A stretch of 64,000 nt of DNA from Alphaproteobacteria bacterium (GCA_016869975.1 VGCZ01000002.1:119465-183464); one strand, 5' to 3'; counted from the first letter of the stretch, positions 13,418 through 23,032 are shown. Numbers and translations are program-made. Notes: generated by a model from the sequence alone, not told the origin.

Positions 13418-14581
13418 CTAGATCATCGACGGATCGGTCGGCAGCCCGAGCACGACGCGGCCGGCCAGTTCGTAGCTCGGTGGCGCTACCATCATGTGCT
13501 GGGTGATGACATGCGCGTCACGGAAGCGCCGCTGCAGCGGGCTCTTGCGATAGACCGAGGTGCCGCCGCCCAGCGTGTAGCAGATATCCACCACCCTGGC
13601 CGACTCGTTGGCGGCGTGGGTCGAAGCGAGGCGCAGGGCAGCGCGCCTCTCGACGCTGATCGCGCCCTTCTCGGCCTCGGCCCAGGCCTCGAGGATGGCC
13701 TCGACCAGGAAGGCGCGGGCCGCGCGCAGGATCGCCTCGGCGCGCGCCACATCGCCTTGGGTCGCGCCGCGCTCGGCCAATGCGCGGTTCGAAAGGGTTG
13801 GCTTCTTGGCGCCGGCCAGCTCGACGATGTCGGAAATCGCGCCGCGGGCGATGCCCAGCGCCGTCATGGCGCAGATCATGCCCAGCAGGCCGAACATCGG
13901 AAACACGTAGAGCGGCGTCTGTATCAGCGGCTTGTCGCGCGTCAGCGCGATCGTGTGCGTCGCGGGCACGAAGACATCGTTGACCTTGATGTCGCACGAG
14001 GCTGTGCCGCACAGCCCCGAGGTGTACCAGTTGTCGATGAACTCGATCTTGTCGCGCGGGAAGTAGACGGTCAGCACCTCGGGTACCCCGTCGCGGATCA
14101 TGCGCGGCTTGCCGTCTTCCCAGGCGACGCATCCCCCCTTGATCCAGGCGCAATGCGGGCTGCCGCTGGCCCACTGCCAGTGGCCGGTGACGCGATAGCC
14201 GTCGCCTTCGCGCACCGCCTTGCCGCGCGGCGCGAAGATGCCGCCGGTCACCGCCTCGGGCGATCCGTGGATCAGCTGCGCCACCTCTGGCGAGAGATAG
14301 GCCGCGGTGCTGCCGGAGCTGGCGCCGATGGCGACGTTCCAGCCGGCTGAGCCATCGGCGGCGGCTGTCTCCTCGATCGCCTGCATCAGCACCAGGGGAT
14401 GCGCTTCCTCGCCACCCACGGCCTTGGGCACGCAGAGCTTGAAGACCTTGGTGCCGATCAAGGTGCGCGCGAGATCGGGCGGCAATTGTCGCGCCTGCTC
14501 GATCTCGTCGGCGCGTCGGGTGACCTCGGGCAGCAGCGGCCGCAGGCGGTCGAGTACGGGATGGGAGGGCCAGGTGGTCAT
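13418..14581 (-). CDS. Acyl-CoA dehydrogenase-fold flavoprotein (hydroxylase/monooxygenase type)
   Basis: A 387-residue acyl-CoA dehydrogenase-fold protein. The N-terminal half has TLIGTKVFKLCVPKAVGG and SAGWNVAIGASSGS, then TGHWQWASGSPHC. The C-terminal helical part includes YTLGGGTSVYRKSPLQRRFRDAHVITQH. This pattern fits the type-2 C-terminal branch, which includes HpaB/HsaA-like flavin-dependent hydroxylases, more than fatty acid beta-oxidation enzymes. Such enzymes need reduced flavin from a partner reductase, which is not adjacent here. Its start overlaps the preceding gene by four bases (ATGA). Confidence 0.8.
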   Translation of the reverse strand: MTTWPSHPVLDRLRPLLPEVTRRADEIEQARQLPPDLARTLIGTKVFKLCVPKAVGGEEAHPLVLMQAIEETAAADGSAGWNVAIGASSGSTAAYLSPEVAQLIHGSPEAVTGGIFAPRGKAVREGDGYRVTGHWQWASGSPHCAWIKGGCVAWEDGKPRMIRDGVPEVLTVYFPRDKIEFIDNWYTSGLCGTASCDIKVNDVFVPATHTIALTRDKPLIQTPLYVFPMFGLLGMICAMTALGIARGAISDIVELAGAKKPTLSNRALAERGATQGDVARAEAILRAARAFLVEAILEAWAEAEKGAISVERRAALRLASTHAANESARVVDICYTLGGGTSVYRKSPLQRRFRDAHVITQHMMVAPPSYELAGRVVLGLPTDPSMI

Positions 14582-15594
14582 GCGAGTCGCGCCAAAGGCC
14601 GGCCGAAGACTTCACCGCGCAGCTGGGCACAGAACAGCGCCGGCAACGCGTCCAGTCCCTCGACGATATGCTCGCGGAATTTCAGGCGACCGTCGCGGAT
14701 CCAGCCGACCATGGCGTCGGTCGCCTCGTCGTAGCGCTGGGCGTAGTCGAACACCACCAGGCCTTCCATGCGCAGGCGCTTGCCGATGAACTCGTAGACC
14801 CGGCGCGTGCCGTAGCGGCCCGACGGCTCGGCGTTGTAGTCGGCGATCTGGCCCGACACGACGATGCGGCCCTTGGGCTTCATGCAGGCAATGGCCGCGT
14901 CGAGCGTGACGCCACCGACATTGTCGAAGTACATGTCGACGCCGCTCGCCGCGACCTTGCCGATGCGCTCGGCCATGGCCTCGACGGAATTGGCGCCGGC
15001 GCGGTCGATCACGGCGTCGAAGCCGGCGTCCTCACGTAGCCATTTCAGCTTCTCGGCACCGCTGGCGATGCCGATGGCGCGGCAGCCCATGATGCGGGCG
15101 ATCTGGCCGGCCGTGGCGCCCACCGGGCCGGCGGCCGAGGAGATCAGCACCGTGTCGCCGGCCTTGGCCAGACCGACATCGCGCAGCCCGAAATAGCCTG
15201 TGAGTCCGGGAATGCTGAGGATGCCGGCCCAGGCGCTGATCGACGGCGTGTCGGCGGGAATGCGGCGCATCCCGCGACCGCTGATCTGCACATGCTCTGC
15301 CCAGCCGAATGGCCCGCTCAGCAACTCGCCCACCTTGAACGCGGAATTGCGCGATTCGATCACGCGGCCCACCGCCGGGCCCTCCATGGTCTCGCCCAGC
15401 TCCATGCCCCGCGCGTAGCTGGCGCCGCCGCCGCCCAGCCGGTTGCGGCTGCCGGGATTGGCGGTGGCGTAAAGCACCTGCACCAGCACGCGGCCCTCGG
15501 GCAGCGCCGGCAGCTCGCGCGTCTCGAGACGGAAATCCTCGGGTACCGGCGCGCCGTCGGGGCGGCGCGCCAGCACGACGTGACGGCTTTTCAC
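14578..15594 (-). CDS. NADP-dependent oxidoreductase, MDR superfamily (zinc-free, leukotriene B4 dehydrogenase type)
   Basis: A 338-residue medium-chain reductase without the zinc-binding residues. It shows the domain order of the CurA/LTB4 dehydrogenase family: SRNRLGGGGASYARGMELG, then GLTGYFGLRDVG, the nucleotide-binding loop SSAAGPVGATAGQIA, YFDNVGGVTLDAAI and GRIVVSGQIADYN. These enzymes reduce the alpha-beta double bond of enones or related substrates with NADPH. It directly abuts the SDR stop and overlaps the flavoprotein gene by four bases, so the three enzymes probably act in one pathway. Confidence 0.88.
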   Translation of the reverse strand: MKSRHVVLARRPDGAPVPEDFRLETRELPALPEGRVLVQVLYATANPGSRNRLGGGGASYARGMELGETMEGPAVGRVIESRNSAFKVGELLSGPFGWAEHVQISGRGMRRIPADTPSISAWAGILSIPGLTGYFGLRDVGLAKAGDTVLISSAAGPVGATAGQIARIMGCRAIGIASGAEKLKWLREDAGFDAVIDRAGANSVEAMAERIGKVAASGVDMYFDNVGGVTLDAAIACMKPKGRIVVSGQIADYNAEPSGRYGTRRVYEFIGKRLRMEGLVVFDYAQRYDEATDAMVGWIRDGRLKFREHIVEGLDALPALFCAQLRGEVFGRPLARLA

Positions 15595-16371
15595 TTACTC
15601 GCCACCGGTACCGATGACGCCGCCATCAGCGACGATCATCTGCGCCGTGACGAAGGCGCCGGCCTTCGACGCCAGGAACACGGCGACGCCGCCGATATCG
15701 TCGGGGTCGCCGATACGCTTGAGCGCCGCCTTGTTCTCGGCCGAGGCGCGGATCGTCGGGTTGTCCCACAGCGCCTTGGCGAAGTCGGTCTTGATCAGAC
15801 CGGGCGCGATGGCGTTGACGCGGATGTTGTGCTTGCCCCATTCCGCCGCCAGCGACTTCACCAGCGACAGGTCGGCGGCCTTGGAGATGTTGTAGGCGGC
15901 GATATGCAGCGAGGCGGTCAGTGCGCCGATCGAGGAGACGATGATGAAGGCGCCGTCCTTGCGCTCGGCCATTTCAGGGCAGACCATGTTGGCCAGCCAC
16001 AAATTGCTGAGCACGTTGTTCTGCATGATCTTCGCGAACACCTCGTCCTTCAGCCCAGTGAGCGGCCCGAAATACGGGTTGCTGGCGGCGTTGCAGACCA
16101 TGATATCGATGCGGCCGTAGGTCTTGCGCGCCTGCGCCACGAGGTTCTCGAGCTGCGCCTTGTCGGAGATGCTGGCCGCCACCGCCGTCGCTTCGCCGCC
16201 GCGCGCCTTGATGCCGGCGACGACCTCCTCGCAGGCTGGCAGCTTGCGGCTCGACACGATGACCTTGGCGCCCTGTTCGGCCATGCGCTCGCAGATCGAG
16301 CGGCCGATGCCGCGGCTGCCGCCGGTCACCACCGCGACCTTGCCCGTGAGATCGAACATCGACATCGGCAT
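15595..16371 (-). CDS. Short-chain dehydrogenase/reductase
   Basis: A 258-residue classical SDR. The cofactor loop is TGGSRGIG, NAAS occupies the NNAG position, the catalytic Ser is in IIVSSIGAL, and YNISK supplies the catalytic Tyr and Lys. VNAIAPGLIKTDF and the C-terminal VADGGV are also typical. It is the first gene of the tight six-gene operon ending at 10360. Its start lies 26 bp downstream of the RNA methyltransferase stop on the same strand. The substrate is probably a hydroxyacyl or alcohol intermediate, but this is not visible from sequence. Confidence 0.9.
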   Translation of the reverse strand: MPMSMFDLTGKVAVVTGGSRGIGRSICERMAEQGAKVIVSSRKLPACEEVVAGIKARGGEATAVAASISDKAQLENLVAQARKTYGRIDIMVCNAASNPYFGPLTGLKDEVFAKIMQNNVLSNLWLANMVCPEMAERKDGAFIIVSSIGALTASLHIAAYNISKAADLSLVKSLAAEWGKHNIRVNAIAPGLIKTDFAKALWDNPTIRASAENKAALKRIGDPDDIGGVAVFLASKAGAFVTAQMIVADGGVIGTGGE

Positions 16372-16397
16372 CTCTCCCGCTTCTATCCTGGCACAGC

Positions 16398-17534
16398 CTA
16401 GCCGTTGCCGATTCGCCGGAACAGGGCGATGAGCTCGATGTGTGTCGACCAGAGAAACTGGTCCACGGGCAGCAGGCGCTCGAGCCGGTAGCCGCCGTCG
16501 ATCAGCGTGCGCGCGTCGGCGGCGAAGCTCCAGGGGTCGCAGGAGGCGTAGAGCACGATGGGAACGCGGCTCCGGACCAGTTCCCGCGCCTGGGGCGCCG
16601 CGCCGGCCATCGGCGGATCGAGGATCGCCAGGTCGAATTCGTCCAGCTCCTCGGCCGACAGCGGTTCACGCTTCAAGTCGCGTTCGACCGCCTGCGCGAC
16701 GCCCGCCAACGTGGCCTTGCGTAGCGCGGCGTTGACCGCGTCGACCGCGGGCGCGCCGCCTTCGACGATCGTCAGCCGCGCCTCGGGCAGCAGCGGCAAC
16801 GACAGCGTGCCAAGGCCGCCATAGAGGTCGACGACACGCCTGGCACCGCCCGACCAGGCCTTCACCGCGGCGCGCAGGGTCGCCTCGCCGGCGAAGCTCG
16901 CCTGCAGGAAGGCTCCCGGCGGCGGCTCGACCACGACGGCGCCGAAACGCAGCGTCGGCGGCCGGCGCGTCAGCAAGATCTCCGGCTTGCCGCGCGAGCC
17001 CCAGGACACGCGCGCGACGTCGGTCGCTTCCGCGAAGGCCGCGATGGCTTCGCGGCGCGCCAGGTCGAGCGTCAGGCGCGCTGCCGGCACCAGCAGCAGG
17101 TCGGCGCCCGTGTCGGTCCAGTTGACTATCGCCTCCGCTTCGTCGTTCACCGGCAGGATCGCTTCGATCAGGCGGCGCAACGGCACGGCCATGGCGATGA
17201 TGGCCGGCAGCAGCACCGGGCACTCGCCGAGATCGACGAGGTCGTGCGAGCGGCGCTGCGCGTAGCCGACGATCGCGCCCGCGCGCGTGTGGCGCAGTGT
17301 CAGATCGGCGCGGCGGCGCCCGCCTGGCGGTGTGCGCGCCATGGGCATGATGGTCGCGGGCGTGACAGCGGCGCTGTCGAGCGCCGCGCGCAGCCGGTCG
17401 AGCTTCCAGGCGGCGTAAAGGTCGTCGGGGTAATGTTGCAGCGCGCAACCGCCGCAGACACCGAAATGCCGGCAGGCCGGTTCGCGTGTCCGGGGCGGCG
17501 GCTCGACGGCGGCTACGCCGCGGCGCCGAGCCAT
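16398..17534 (-). CDS. Class I SAM-dependent RNA (uracil-5) methyltransferase, TrmA/RlmD-like, without TRAM domain
   Basis: A 378-residue protein. A cysteine cluster in ACRHFGVCGGCALQHY fits the [4Fe-4S] site of RlmC/RlmD enzymes. VDLYGGLGTLSLPL is the SAM-binding motif, LAILDPPMAG the catalytic-domain DPP motif, and YASCDPWSF carries the expected catalytic Cys. The usual N-terminal TRAM domain is absent. The frame overlaps the asparaginase stop by 22 bp, leaving no room for it unless a non-ATG start lies further upstream. It likely methylates a uridine of rRNA or tRNA; the exact site is unknown. Confidence 0.85.
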   Translation of the reverse strand: MARRRGVAAVEPPPRTREPACRHFGVCGGCALQHYPDDLYAAWKLDRLRAALDSAAVTPATIMPMARTPPGGRRRADLTLRHTRAGAIVGYAQRRSHDLVDLGECPVLLPAIIAMAVPLRRLIEAILPVNDEAEAIVNWTDTGADLLLVPAARLTLDLARREAIAAFAEATDVARVSWGSRGKPEILLTRRPPTLRFGAVVVEPPPGAFLQASFAGEATLRAAVKAWSGGARRVVDLYGGLGTLSLPLLPEARLTIVEGGAPAVDAVNAALRKATLAGVAQAVERDLKREPLSAEELDEFDLAILDPPMAGAAPQARELVRSRVPIVLYASCDPWSFAADARTLIDGGYRLERLLPVDQFLWSTHIELIALFRRIGNG

Positions 17535-18526
17535 GAGATCGCCGGACGGATGTCACCGATGCGCGCGCCGACGGCGTTGCGAACCGGCGGGTTGAGGGCG
17601 TCGACATAGCGGCGCGCATCGAGCACGCCGAGATGACGCAGGACAGTGGCCATCGCCACTTCCGACGCGCGGGTGGCGCCGTCCCAGATCTTCAGCGCAA
17701 TACCCACGCCAAGCGTCGGCAGGATGCCGCAATAGACGCCCTCGGCGCCGGTCTTGATCTGCGCCACGCCAGGCAGCGCACCGTTGACTTGGGTGCAGAA
17801 GCGGCCCGTGCCGGCCATGAAGAACGGCTCGGCGTTCATCGCCGCGCGGATGCGCACGATCGCGGCCACACGGGACTGCTTCAGGCGCGAGGGATCGGCC
17901 ATCACCGCCATCGCCGTGGCCATGGCGCGCAGCGGCACACCCAAGGTGGGGATACCGCAGCCGTCGCTGCCAACCGGCGCACGCGATGGATCGAAACGGC
18001 CGAGCTCGCCATAGATCGTCGCGATGCGCTTCTGCACGGGGTGATGGGCGCCGATATAGCCCTTGGTCGGCTCGCCCAGATGCACCGCGGTGGTGAGGAA
18101 GCCGGTGTGCTTGCCCGAGCAATTGTTGACGGCGGGCGTGAGCGGCGTGCCTTCCCTCAGGAAGCGCTCGAACATCGGCAGGCGCGTGGGCGTGTGCGCG
18201 CCGCATTCGAGATCGGCCTCGCTGAGGCCGATCCGCGCCAGCCACGCCTGTACGGCCGCCACGTGCCGCGGTTCGGCGTTGTGCGAGGCGCAGGCCAGCG
18301 ACAGCTGCGTGTCGGTGAGCCCGAAGCGATCCGCCGCGCCGCTTTCGACCAGCGGGATGGCCTGGATCGGCTTGATCGCCGAACGGGCCATCACGGGGGC
18401 GTCGATGTCGCCCCAGGACTCCACGACCTTGCCGTCGGGGCGCATGATAGCGGCGGCGCCGAGGTGGCGGCTTTCCACCATGGCACCCCGCGTCACCTCG
18501 ATAACGACCGGCTTCTCCCGCGACAT
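17513..18526 (-). CDS. Asparaginase, R. etli type (asparaginase II family)
   Basis: A 337-residue member of the family of the inducible Rhizobium etli asparaginase, unrelated to E. coli AnsA/AnsB. The characteristic residues are visible: S49 and K52 in ARSAIKP, S81 in CASHN, C136 and K139 in NNCSGKH, and GSDGCGIP. These match, with an offset of one, the catalytic and zinc-site residues I recall for the R. etli enzyme. It hydrolyses L-asparagine to aspartate and ammonia. It lies 16 bp after the P450 stop on the same strand and overlaps the methyltransferase start. Confidence 0.88.
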   Translation of the reverse strand: MSREKPVVIEVTRGAMVESRHLGAAAIMRPDGKVVESWGDIDAPVMARSAIKPIQAIPLVESGAADRFGLTDTQLSLACASHNAEPRHVAAVQAWLARIGLSEADLECGAHTPTRLPMFERFLREGTPLTPAVNNCSGKHTGFLTTAVHLGEPTKGYIGAHHPVQKRIATIYGELGRFDPSRAPVGSDGCGIPTLGVPLRAMATAMAVMADPSRLKQSRVAAIVRIRAAMNAEPFFMAGTGRFCTQVNGALPGVAQIKTGAEGVYCGILPTLGVGIALKIWDGATRASEVAMATVLRHLGVLDARRYVDALNPPVRNAVGARIGDIRPAISWLGAAA

Positions 18527-18542
18527 GAACGCCGCGCGTCGC

Positions 18543-19766
18543 TCAGTGCCAGGTCGCCGGCAGGTTGGTCAGCCCGCGCAGGGTGAAGCTGCGCCGCCAG
18601 TTGGGGTTGGTCAGCTCGGCGACCTTCAGGTTGGGCAGGCGCCGCGCCAGGCCGGCGAAGGCCTCGTGCGCCTCGATGCGCGCGAGTTGCGCGCCCAGGC
18701 AATGATGGATACCGCCGCCGAAGGATAGCGGGCGGATGTTCTGGCGCCGCACGTCGAGCTTGTCGGGATCGGCGTAGGTCGCCGGATCGCGGTTCGCGGC
18801 GCCGAGGAAGCAGATGACCGAGGCGCCCTTGTCGAGCTTCACACCACCGACCTCGACCTCCTCCAGCGCGACTCGGCCAGTCATCTGCACCGAGGAGTCG
18901 AAGCGCAGCAGCTCGTCCATGGCGTTGGGGATCAGCGACGGGTCGGCCTTCAGCGCTTCCCATTGCTCGGGATTGCGCTGCAAGGCCAGCAGGCCGTTGC
19001 CGATCAGATTGGCCGTGGTCTCGTGGCCGGCGGCGAAGAGCAGGCCGACATTGGCGCGCAGCTCCTCGGTCGTCAGGCGATCGCCCGCCTCCTCCGCCTG
19101 GACGAGCTGGGTCGTCAGGTCGTCTTTCGGCTCGCGGCGGCGGCGCTCGAACAACGAATCGAAATAGGCGCCGACGACCCGGCCGTTCTCATTGACCGCG
19201 TCCATCTCCGCGCGGCTGAGCGGCACGGGATCGATCAGCCGGCCATTGACCTTGTACTGGTCGAAGAACTGGCCGCGATCCTCCTCGGGGATGCCGAGCA
19301 TGTCGCAGATCACGATCACCGGCAGGCGGTGGGCGAAATCCGCGATTACGTCCATCGCGCCCTTGGCGGCGACGCGGTCGATGAGCTGATCGACGACGGC
19401 AGCGATGCGCGGCCGCATCTCCTCGACGCGCCGCGCGGTGAAGGCCTTGGTCACCAGGCCGCGCAGGCGGGTGTGATCGGGCGGATCGAGCACCAGCATG
19501 GTACGCGCAAGACTGGCGACCGCCGGCTCGTTGAGCGCGTTCTCGCCGTAGCGGCGCTTCATGTTCTCGGCGTAGTTCTTGCCGAAGCGCTTATCGCGCA
19601 GCACCAGGGCGACGTCCTCATAGCGGGTCATCACCCACTGGCCGAGCGGCGACAGCCAGACCGGCGCGGCGGCGCGAAGCTGGTGATAGATAGGATACGG
19701 GTCGGCGATGAAGGCCGGGTCCAGCGGATTGAAAACGGGCACCTGCGGCGCCAGCGAGTCGGGCAT
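18543..19766 (-). CDS. Cytochrome P450
   Basis: A 407-residue soluble bacterial P450. The I-helix AGHETT motif (oxygen activation) is near residue 247, the K-helix ExxR motif is ELLR, and the heme-binding FGGGIHHCLG places the cysteine thiolate at residue 356. There is no membrane anchor, as expected for bacterial class I enzymes. No ferredoxin or reductase gene is adjacent. It is divergent from an acyl-CoA synthetase and upstream of the catabolic gene run, so a role in oxidising a terpenoid, steroid or fatty substrate is plausible but unproven. Confidence 0.93.
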   Translation of the reverse strand: MPDSLAPQVPVFNPLDPAFIADPYPIYHQLRAAAPVWLSPLGQWVMTRYEDVALVLRDKRFGKNYAENMKRRYGENALNEPAVASLARTMLVLDPPDHTRLRGLVTKAFTARRVEEMRPRIAAVVDQLIDRVAAKGAMDVIADFAHRLPVIVICDMLGIPEEDRGQFFDQYKVNGRLIDPVPLSRAEMDAVNENGRVVGAYFDSLFERRRREPKDDLTTQLVQAEEAGDRLTTEELRANVGLLFAAGHETTANLIGNGLLALQRNPEQWEALKADPSLIPNAMDELLRFDSSVQMTGRVALEEVEVGGVKLDKGASVICFLGAANRDPATYADPDKLDVRRQNIRPLSFGGGIHHCLGAQLARIEAHEAFAGLARRLPNLKVAELTNPNWRRSFTLRGLTNLPATWH

Positions 19767-19880
19767 GAGGGTTTCCTGATGGTGATGGCGCCACCATAGC
19801 CGAACGGCGCACGGCGCACTACCCGCCGGGCGCTGGCTGTCCTACCGTCCGGGCCGGAGCAAACGCGCACTGAGGACGAT

Positions 19881-21437
19881 ATGTACTTGACGCAGGGACT
19901 GCGCCGCGCCGCGCAGCTCAAACCGAAGGGCGCCTCGACGGTGTTCCTGGATCGCCGCCGTACCTGGCGCGAGACCGTCGAGCGCGTGGCGCGGGTCGCA
20001 GGCGGCCTGCGCGGCCTGGGCGTGGCCAAGGGCGATCGCGTGGCGATCCTGGCGCTCAACAGCGACCGATACTTCGAGCTGATGTACGCGATTCCCTGGC
20101 TGGGCGCGGCGATGGTGCCGCTCAACACCAGGCTGGCGACGCCGGAGATCGAGTACATCCTCGATGATTCCGGATCGGCGGTGATATTTGTCGACGGCGC
20201 GATGAAGCACCACGCCGAGGCGCTAGCCGGCAAGCTGCCGGCGCTGAAGCATCTGATCTATCTCGACGACGACGCGACGCCGTCGGGCATGACCGCCTAC
20301 GAGACGTTGGCCAAGGCGGCGCCGGTCGACGATGTCGGCGCCGGCGGCGATACATTGGCCGGGCTGTTCTACACCGGCGGTACCACCGGGCGTTCAAAGG
20401 GCGTGATGCTGAGCCACAACAATCTGGTGTGGAACGCGATGAACGCCGTCGCCGGCATCGGCTTCGACGGCGAGACCACCTACATCCACTCCGGCCCGAT
20501 GTTCCATCTCGCCGACGGCGCCTCGAGCTTCGGCGTCACCCTGGTCGGCGGTATCCACGCTTTCGTGCCGCGCTTCGACGCGCTGGATTGCCTGCGGACC
20601 ATCGAGCGCGAGAAGGTCACCCACGCGCAGTACGTGCCGACCATGATCAACATGATCTGCAATCACCCCAGGCTGGCCGAGTTCGACATCTCGACGCTCG
20701 GGCTGATCCTCTACGGCGCCTCGCCGATGCCCGAGGGCGTGCTGCGCAAGGCGCTGGAGGTGATGCCAAATTGCCGCTTCATGCACGCCTACGGCATGAC
20801 CGAGGCGGCGCCGATCCTCACCCTGCTGCCGACGCGCTACACCACGCTCGACGGCCCCTACGCCGGCCGCATCAAGTCGTGCGGGCTTGCCGCGCACACC
20901 GCCGAGATCAAGATCGTCGGGCCCGACCGCAAGGAGGTGCCGCGCGGCGCGTCGGGCGAGATCGCCGCCAAGGGGCCGATGATCATGCTGGGCTACTGGA
21001 ACAAGCCGCAGGAGACGGCGGCCGTGCTGGAGGATGGCTGGTACTACTCCGGCGACGCCGGCACTATGGACGACGAGGGCTTCGTCTTCATCGTCGACCG
21101 TCTGAAGGACATGATCATCAGCGGCGGCGAGAACGTCTATTCTGCCGAGGTCGAGAACGCGATCTCGCTGCTGCCCGGCGTCGCCGAGGTCGCGGTGATC
21201 GGCATCCCCGACGCGCGCTGGGGCGAGACCATCCACGCCATCGTCGTGCCGCGCGCCGGCGCGAATTTGACCGCCGAAGCCGTCATCGAGCACTGCCGCA
21301 CGCAGATCGCCGGCTACAAGCTGCCGCGCAGCGTCGCCTTTCGTGACCAGCCGCTACCGCTCTCCGGCGCCGGCAAGGTGCTGAAGCGCGACCTACGCGA
21401 ACCGTTCTGGAAGGGATTCGAGAAGCGGGTGAATTGA
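19881..21437 (+). CDS. AMP-dependent acyl-CoA synthetase
   Basis: A 518-residue ANL-superfamily enzyme. The P-loop YTGGTTGRSKGVM is at about residues 167-179, the adenine-binding YGMTEAAP lies in the middle, and the hinge region has YSGDAGTMDDEGF and VDRLKDMIISGGENVYS. The catalytic Lys lies in the C-terminal GAGKVLKRDLR. It activates a carboxylic acid to its CoA thioester. The substrate cannot be read from sequence. A second synthetase follows 47 bp downstream. Confidence 0.93.
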   Translation: MYLTQGLRRAAQLKPKGASTVFLDRRRTWRETVERVARVAGGLRGLGVAKGDRVAILALNSDRYFELMYAIPWLGAAMVPLNTRLATPEIEYILDDSGSAVIFVDGAMKHHAEALAGKLPALKHLIYLDDDATPSGMTAYETLAKAAPVDDVGAGGDTLAGLFYTGGTTGRSKGVMLSHNNLVWNAMNAVAGIGFDGETTYIHSGPMFHLADGASSFGVTLVGGIHAFVPRFDALDCLRTIEREKVTHAQYVPTMINMICNHPRLAEFDISTLGLILYGASPMPEGVLRKALEVMPNCRFMHAYGMTEAAPILTLLPTRYTTLDGPYAGRIKSCGLAAHTAEIKIVGPDRKEVPRGASGEIAAKGPMIMLGYWNKPQETAAVLEDGWYYSGDAGTMDDEGFVFIVDRLKDMIISGGENVYSAEVENAISLLPGVAEVAVIGIPDARWGETIHAIVVPRAGANLTAEAVIEHCRTQIAGYKLPRSVAFRDQPLPLSGAGKVLKRDLREPFWKGFEKRVN

Positions 21438-21484
21438 CGTCCTCACTACCTTCCCCCGCCAGCGCGGAAAGGTAAGCTGGTGAC

Positions 21485-23032
21485 ATGAGCGCCATCCCCT
21501 ACTTCGACTGGATCGCCCACCACGCCGGCCGCCGTCCCGCGACCCTGGCGATCCACGACCTGCACACCGGCCGCAAGCTCAGCTACACGCAGCTCGACGA
21601 GCGCGCGCGCCGGCTGGCGTCGCACCTCCAGGCCAACGGTATCGGTCGCGGCGATCGCATCGCCATCCTCTCGCCGAACTGCCCGGAGTACTTTGAGCTG
21701 CAATTCGCCGCCGGCAAGATCGGCGCGATCATGCTGCCGTTGAACTGGCGGCTGACCGTCGCGGAGCTCGAGTACATCCTGAACGATGCCGGGCCGAAGA
21801 TGCTGGTTCACGATTCGAGCTTCACCGCGCAGGCGCGCGACTTGAAGGGCCGCGTCGGCATCGCGCACCTGCTGGAGATCGACATCGATCGTGCCGACAG
21901 CGCCTACGAGCGCGCACTGATGGCCGCGTCGGCCACGCCGCGTACGGTGGCGCTGACGCACGACGACACCGCCATGGTCATGTACACGTCAGGCACGACC
22001 GGGCACCCGAAGGGCGCGATCATTACCCACGGGATGAACTTCTGGAACTGCGTGAACCTCGGCATCCCGGCGCTGATCTCGCCGCGCACGGTGCAGCTCG
22101 TCGTGCTGCCGCTGTTCCATACCGGCGGGCTGAACTGCTACGCCAACCCCGTCCTGCATGCCGGCGGCACGGCCCTGATCATGCGTGCCTTCGATCCCGG
22201 CCAGGCGCTCGACCACATCGGCGACCCTGATCTGGGTATCACCCACTTCTTCGCCGTGCCGGCGCCCTACCAGTTCATGATGCAGCACGCAAAATTCCAG
22301 GGCTGCGACCTGTCGCGGCTGCAGATCGCCGGGGTCGGTGGAGCGCCCTGCGCGCTTCCCATCCTCGAGGGCTGGGCGGCGCGCGGCGTCCCGCTGGTGC
22401 AGGGCTGGGGCATGACCGAGACCAGCCCGGCCGGCACCATGCTCGACGCCGCCGACGCGCTGCGTAAGCTCGGCTCGGCCGGCAAGGCGCTGATGCATAC
22501 GGCGGTGCGCATCGTCGACGATGCGGGCCGCGACGTGCCGCGTGGCGCGATTGGCGAGCTGTGGACCAGGGGCCCGCACATCACGCCGGGCTACTGGAAC
22601 AACCCCGAGGCCACCGCGAAGGCCTTCACCGATGGCTGGCTGCACACCGGTGACGCGGCGCGCGAGGACGAAGAGGGCTTCATCTTCATCGTCGATCGCT
22701 GGAAGGACATGTACATATCGGGCGGCGAGAACGTCTATCCGGCCGAGGTCGAGAACGTGCTGTTCCAGCTGCCGCAGGTCGCCGACGCCGCCGTGATCGG
22801 CGTGCCCAGCGAGCGTTGGGGCGAGGTCGGCAAGGCGGTGCTGGTGCTGAAGCCCGATCAGGCCTTGACGGCTGACGATGTCATCCGCCATTGCCTCACG
22901 CGGCTGGCGAAATTCAAGGTGCCGCAGTCGGTCGAATTCGTCGAGGCGCTGCCGCGCAACGCCACCGGTAAGGTGTTGAAACGCGAGCTGCGCACGATGT
23001 ATGTCGGCGCCGCGACCCCGGCGATCACCTGA
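21485..23032 (+). CDS. AMP-dependent acyl-CoA synthetase (second copy)
   Basis: A 515-residue ANL enzyme with the same architecture as its upstream neighbour but clearly diverged. It has the P-loop YTSGTTGHPKGA, GWGMTETSP, HTGDAARED and VDRWKDMYISGGENVYP, and the C-terminal Lys in NATGKVLKREL. It is not a recent tandem duplicate, so the two probably activate different acids. A degenerate CCTTCCCCCGC-type repeat lies between them. Confidence 0.93.
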   Translation: MSAIPYFDWIAHHAGRRPATLAIHDLHTGRKLSYTQLDERARRLASHLQANGIGRGDRIAILSPNCPEYFELQFAAGKIGAIMLPLNWRLTVAELEYILNDAGPKMLVHDSSFTAQARDLKGRVGIAHLLEIDIDRADSAYERALMAASATPRTVALTHDDTAMVMYTSGTTGHPKGAIITHGMNFWNCVNLGIPALISPRTVQLVVLPLFHTGGLNCYANPVLHAGGTALIMRAFDPGQALDHIGDPDLGITHFFAVPAPYQFMMQHAKFQGCDLSRLQIAGVGGAPCALPILEGWAARGVPLVQGWGMTETSPAGTMLDAADALRKLGSAGKALMHTAVRIVDDAGRDVPRGAIGELWTRGPHITPGYWNNPEATAKAFTDGWLHTGDAAREDEEGFIFIVDRWKDMYISGGENVYPAEVENVLFQLPQVADAAVIGVPSERWGEVGKAVLVLKPDQALTADDVIRHCLTRLAKFKVPQSVEFVEALPRNATGKVLKRELRTMYVGAATPAIT

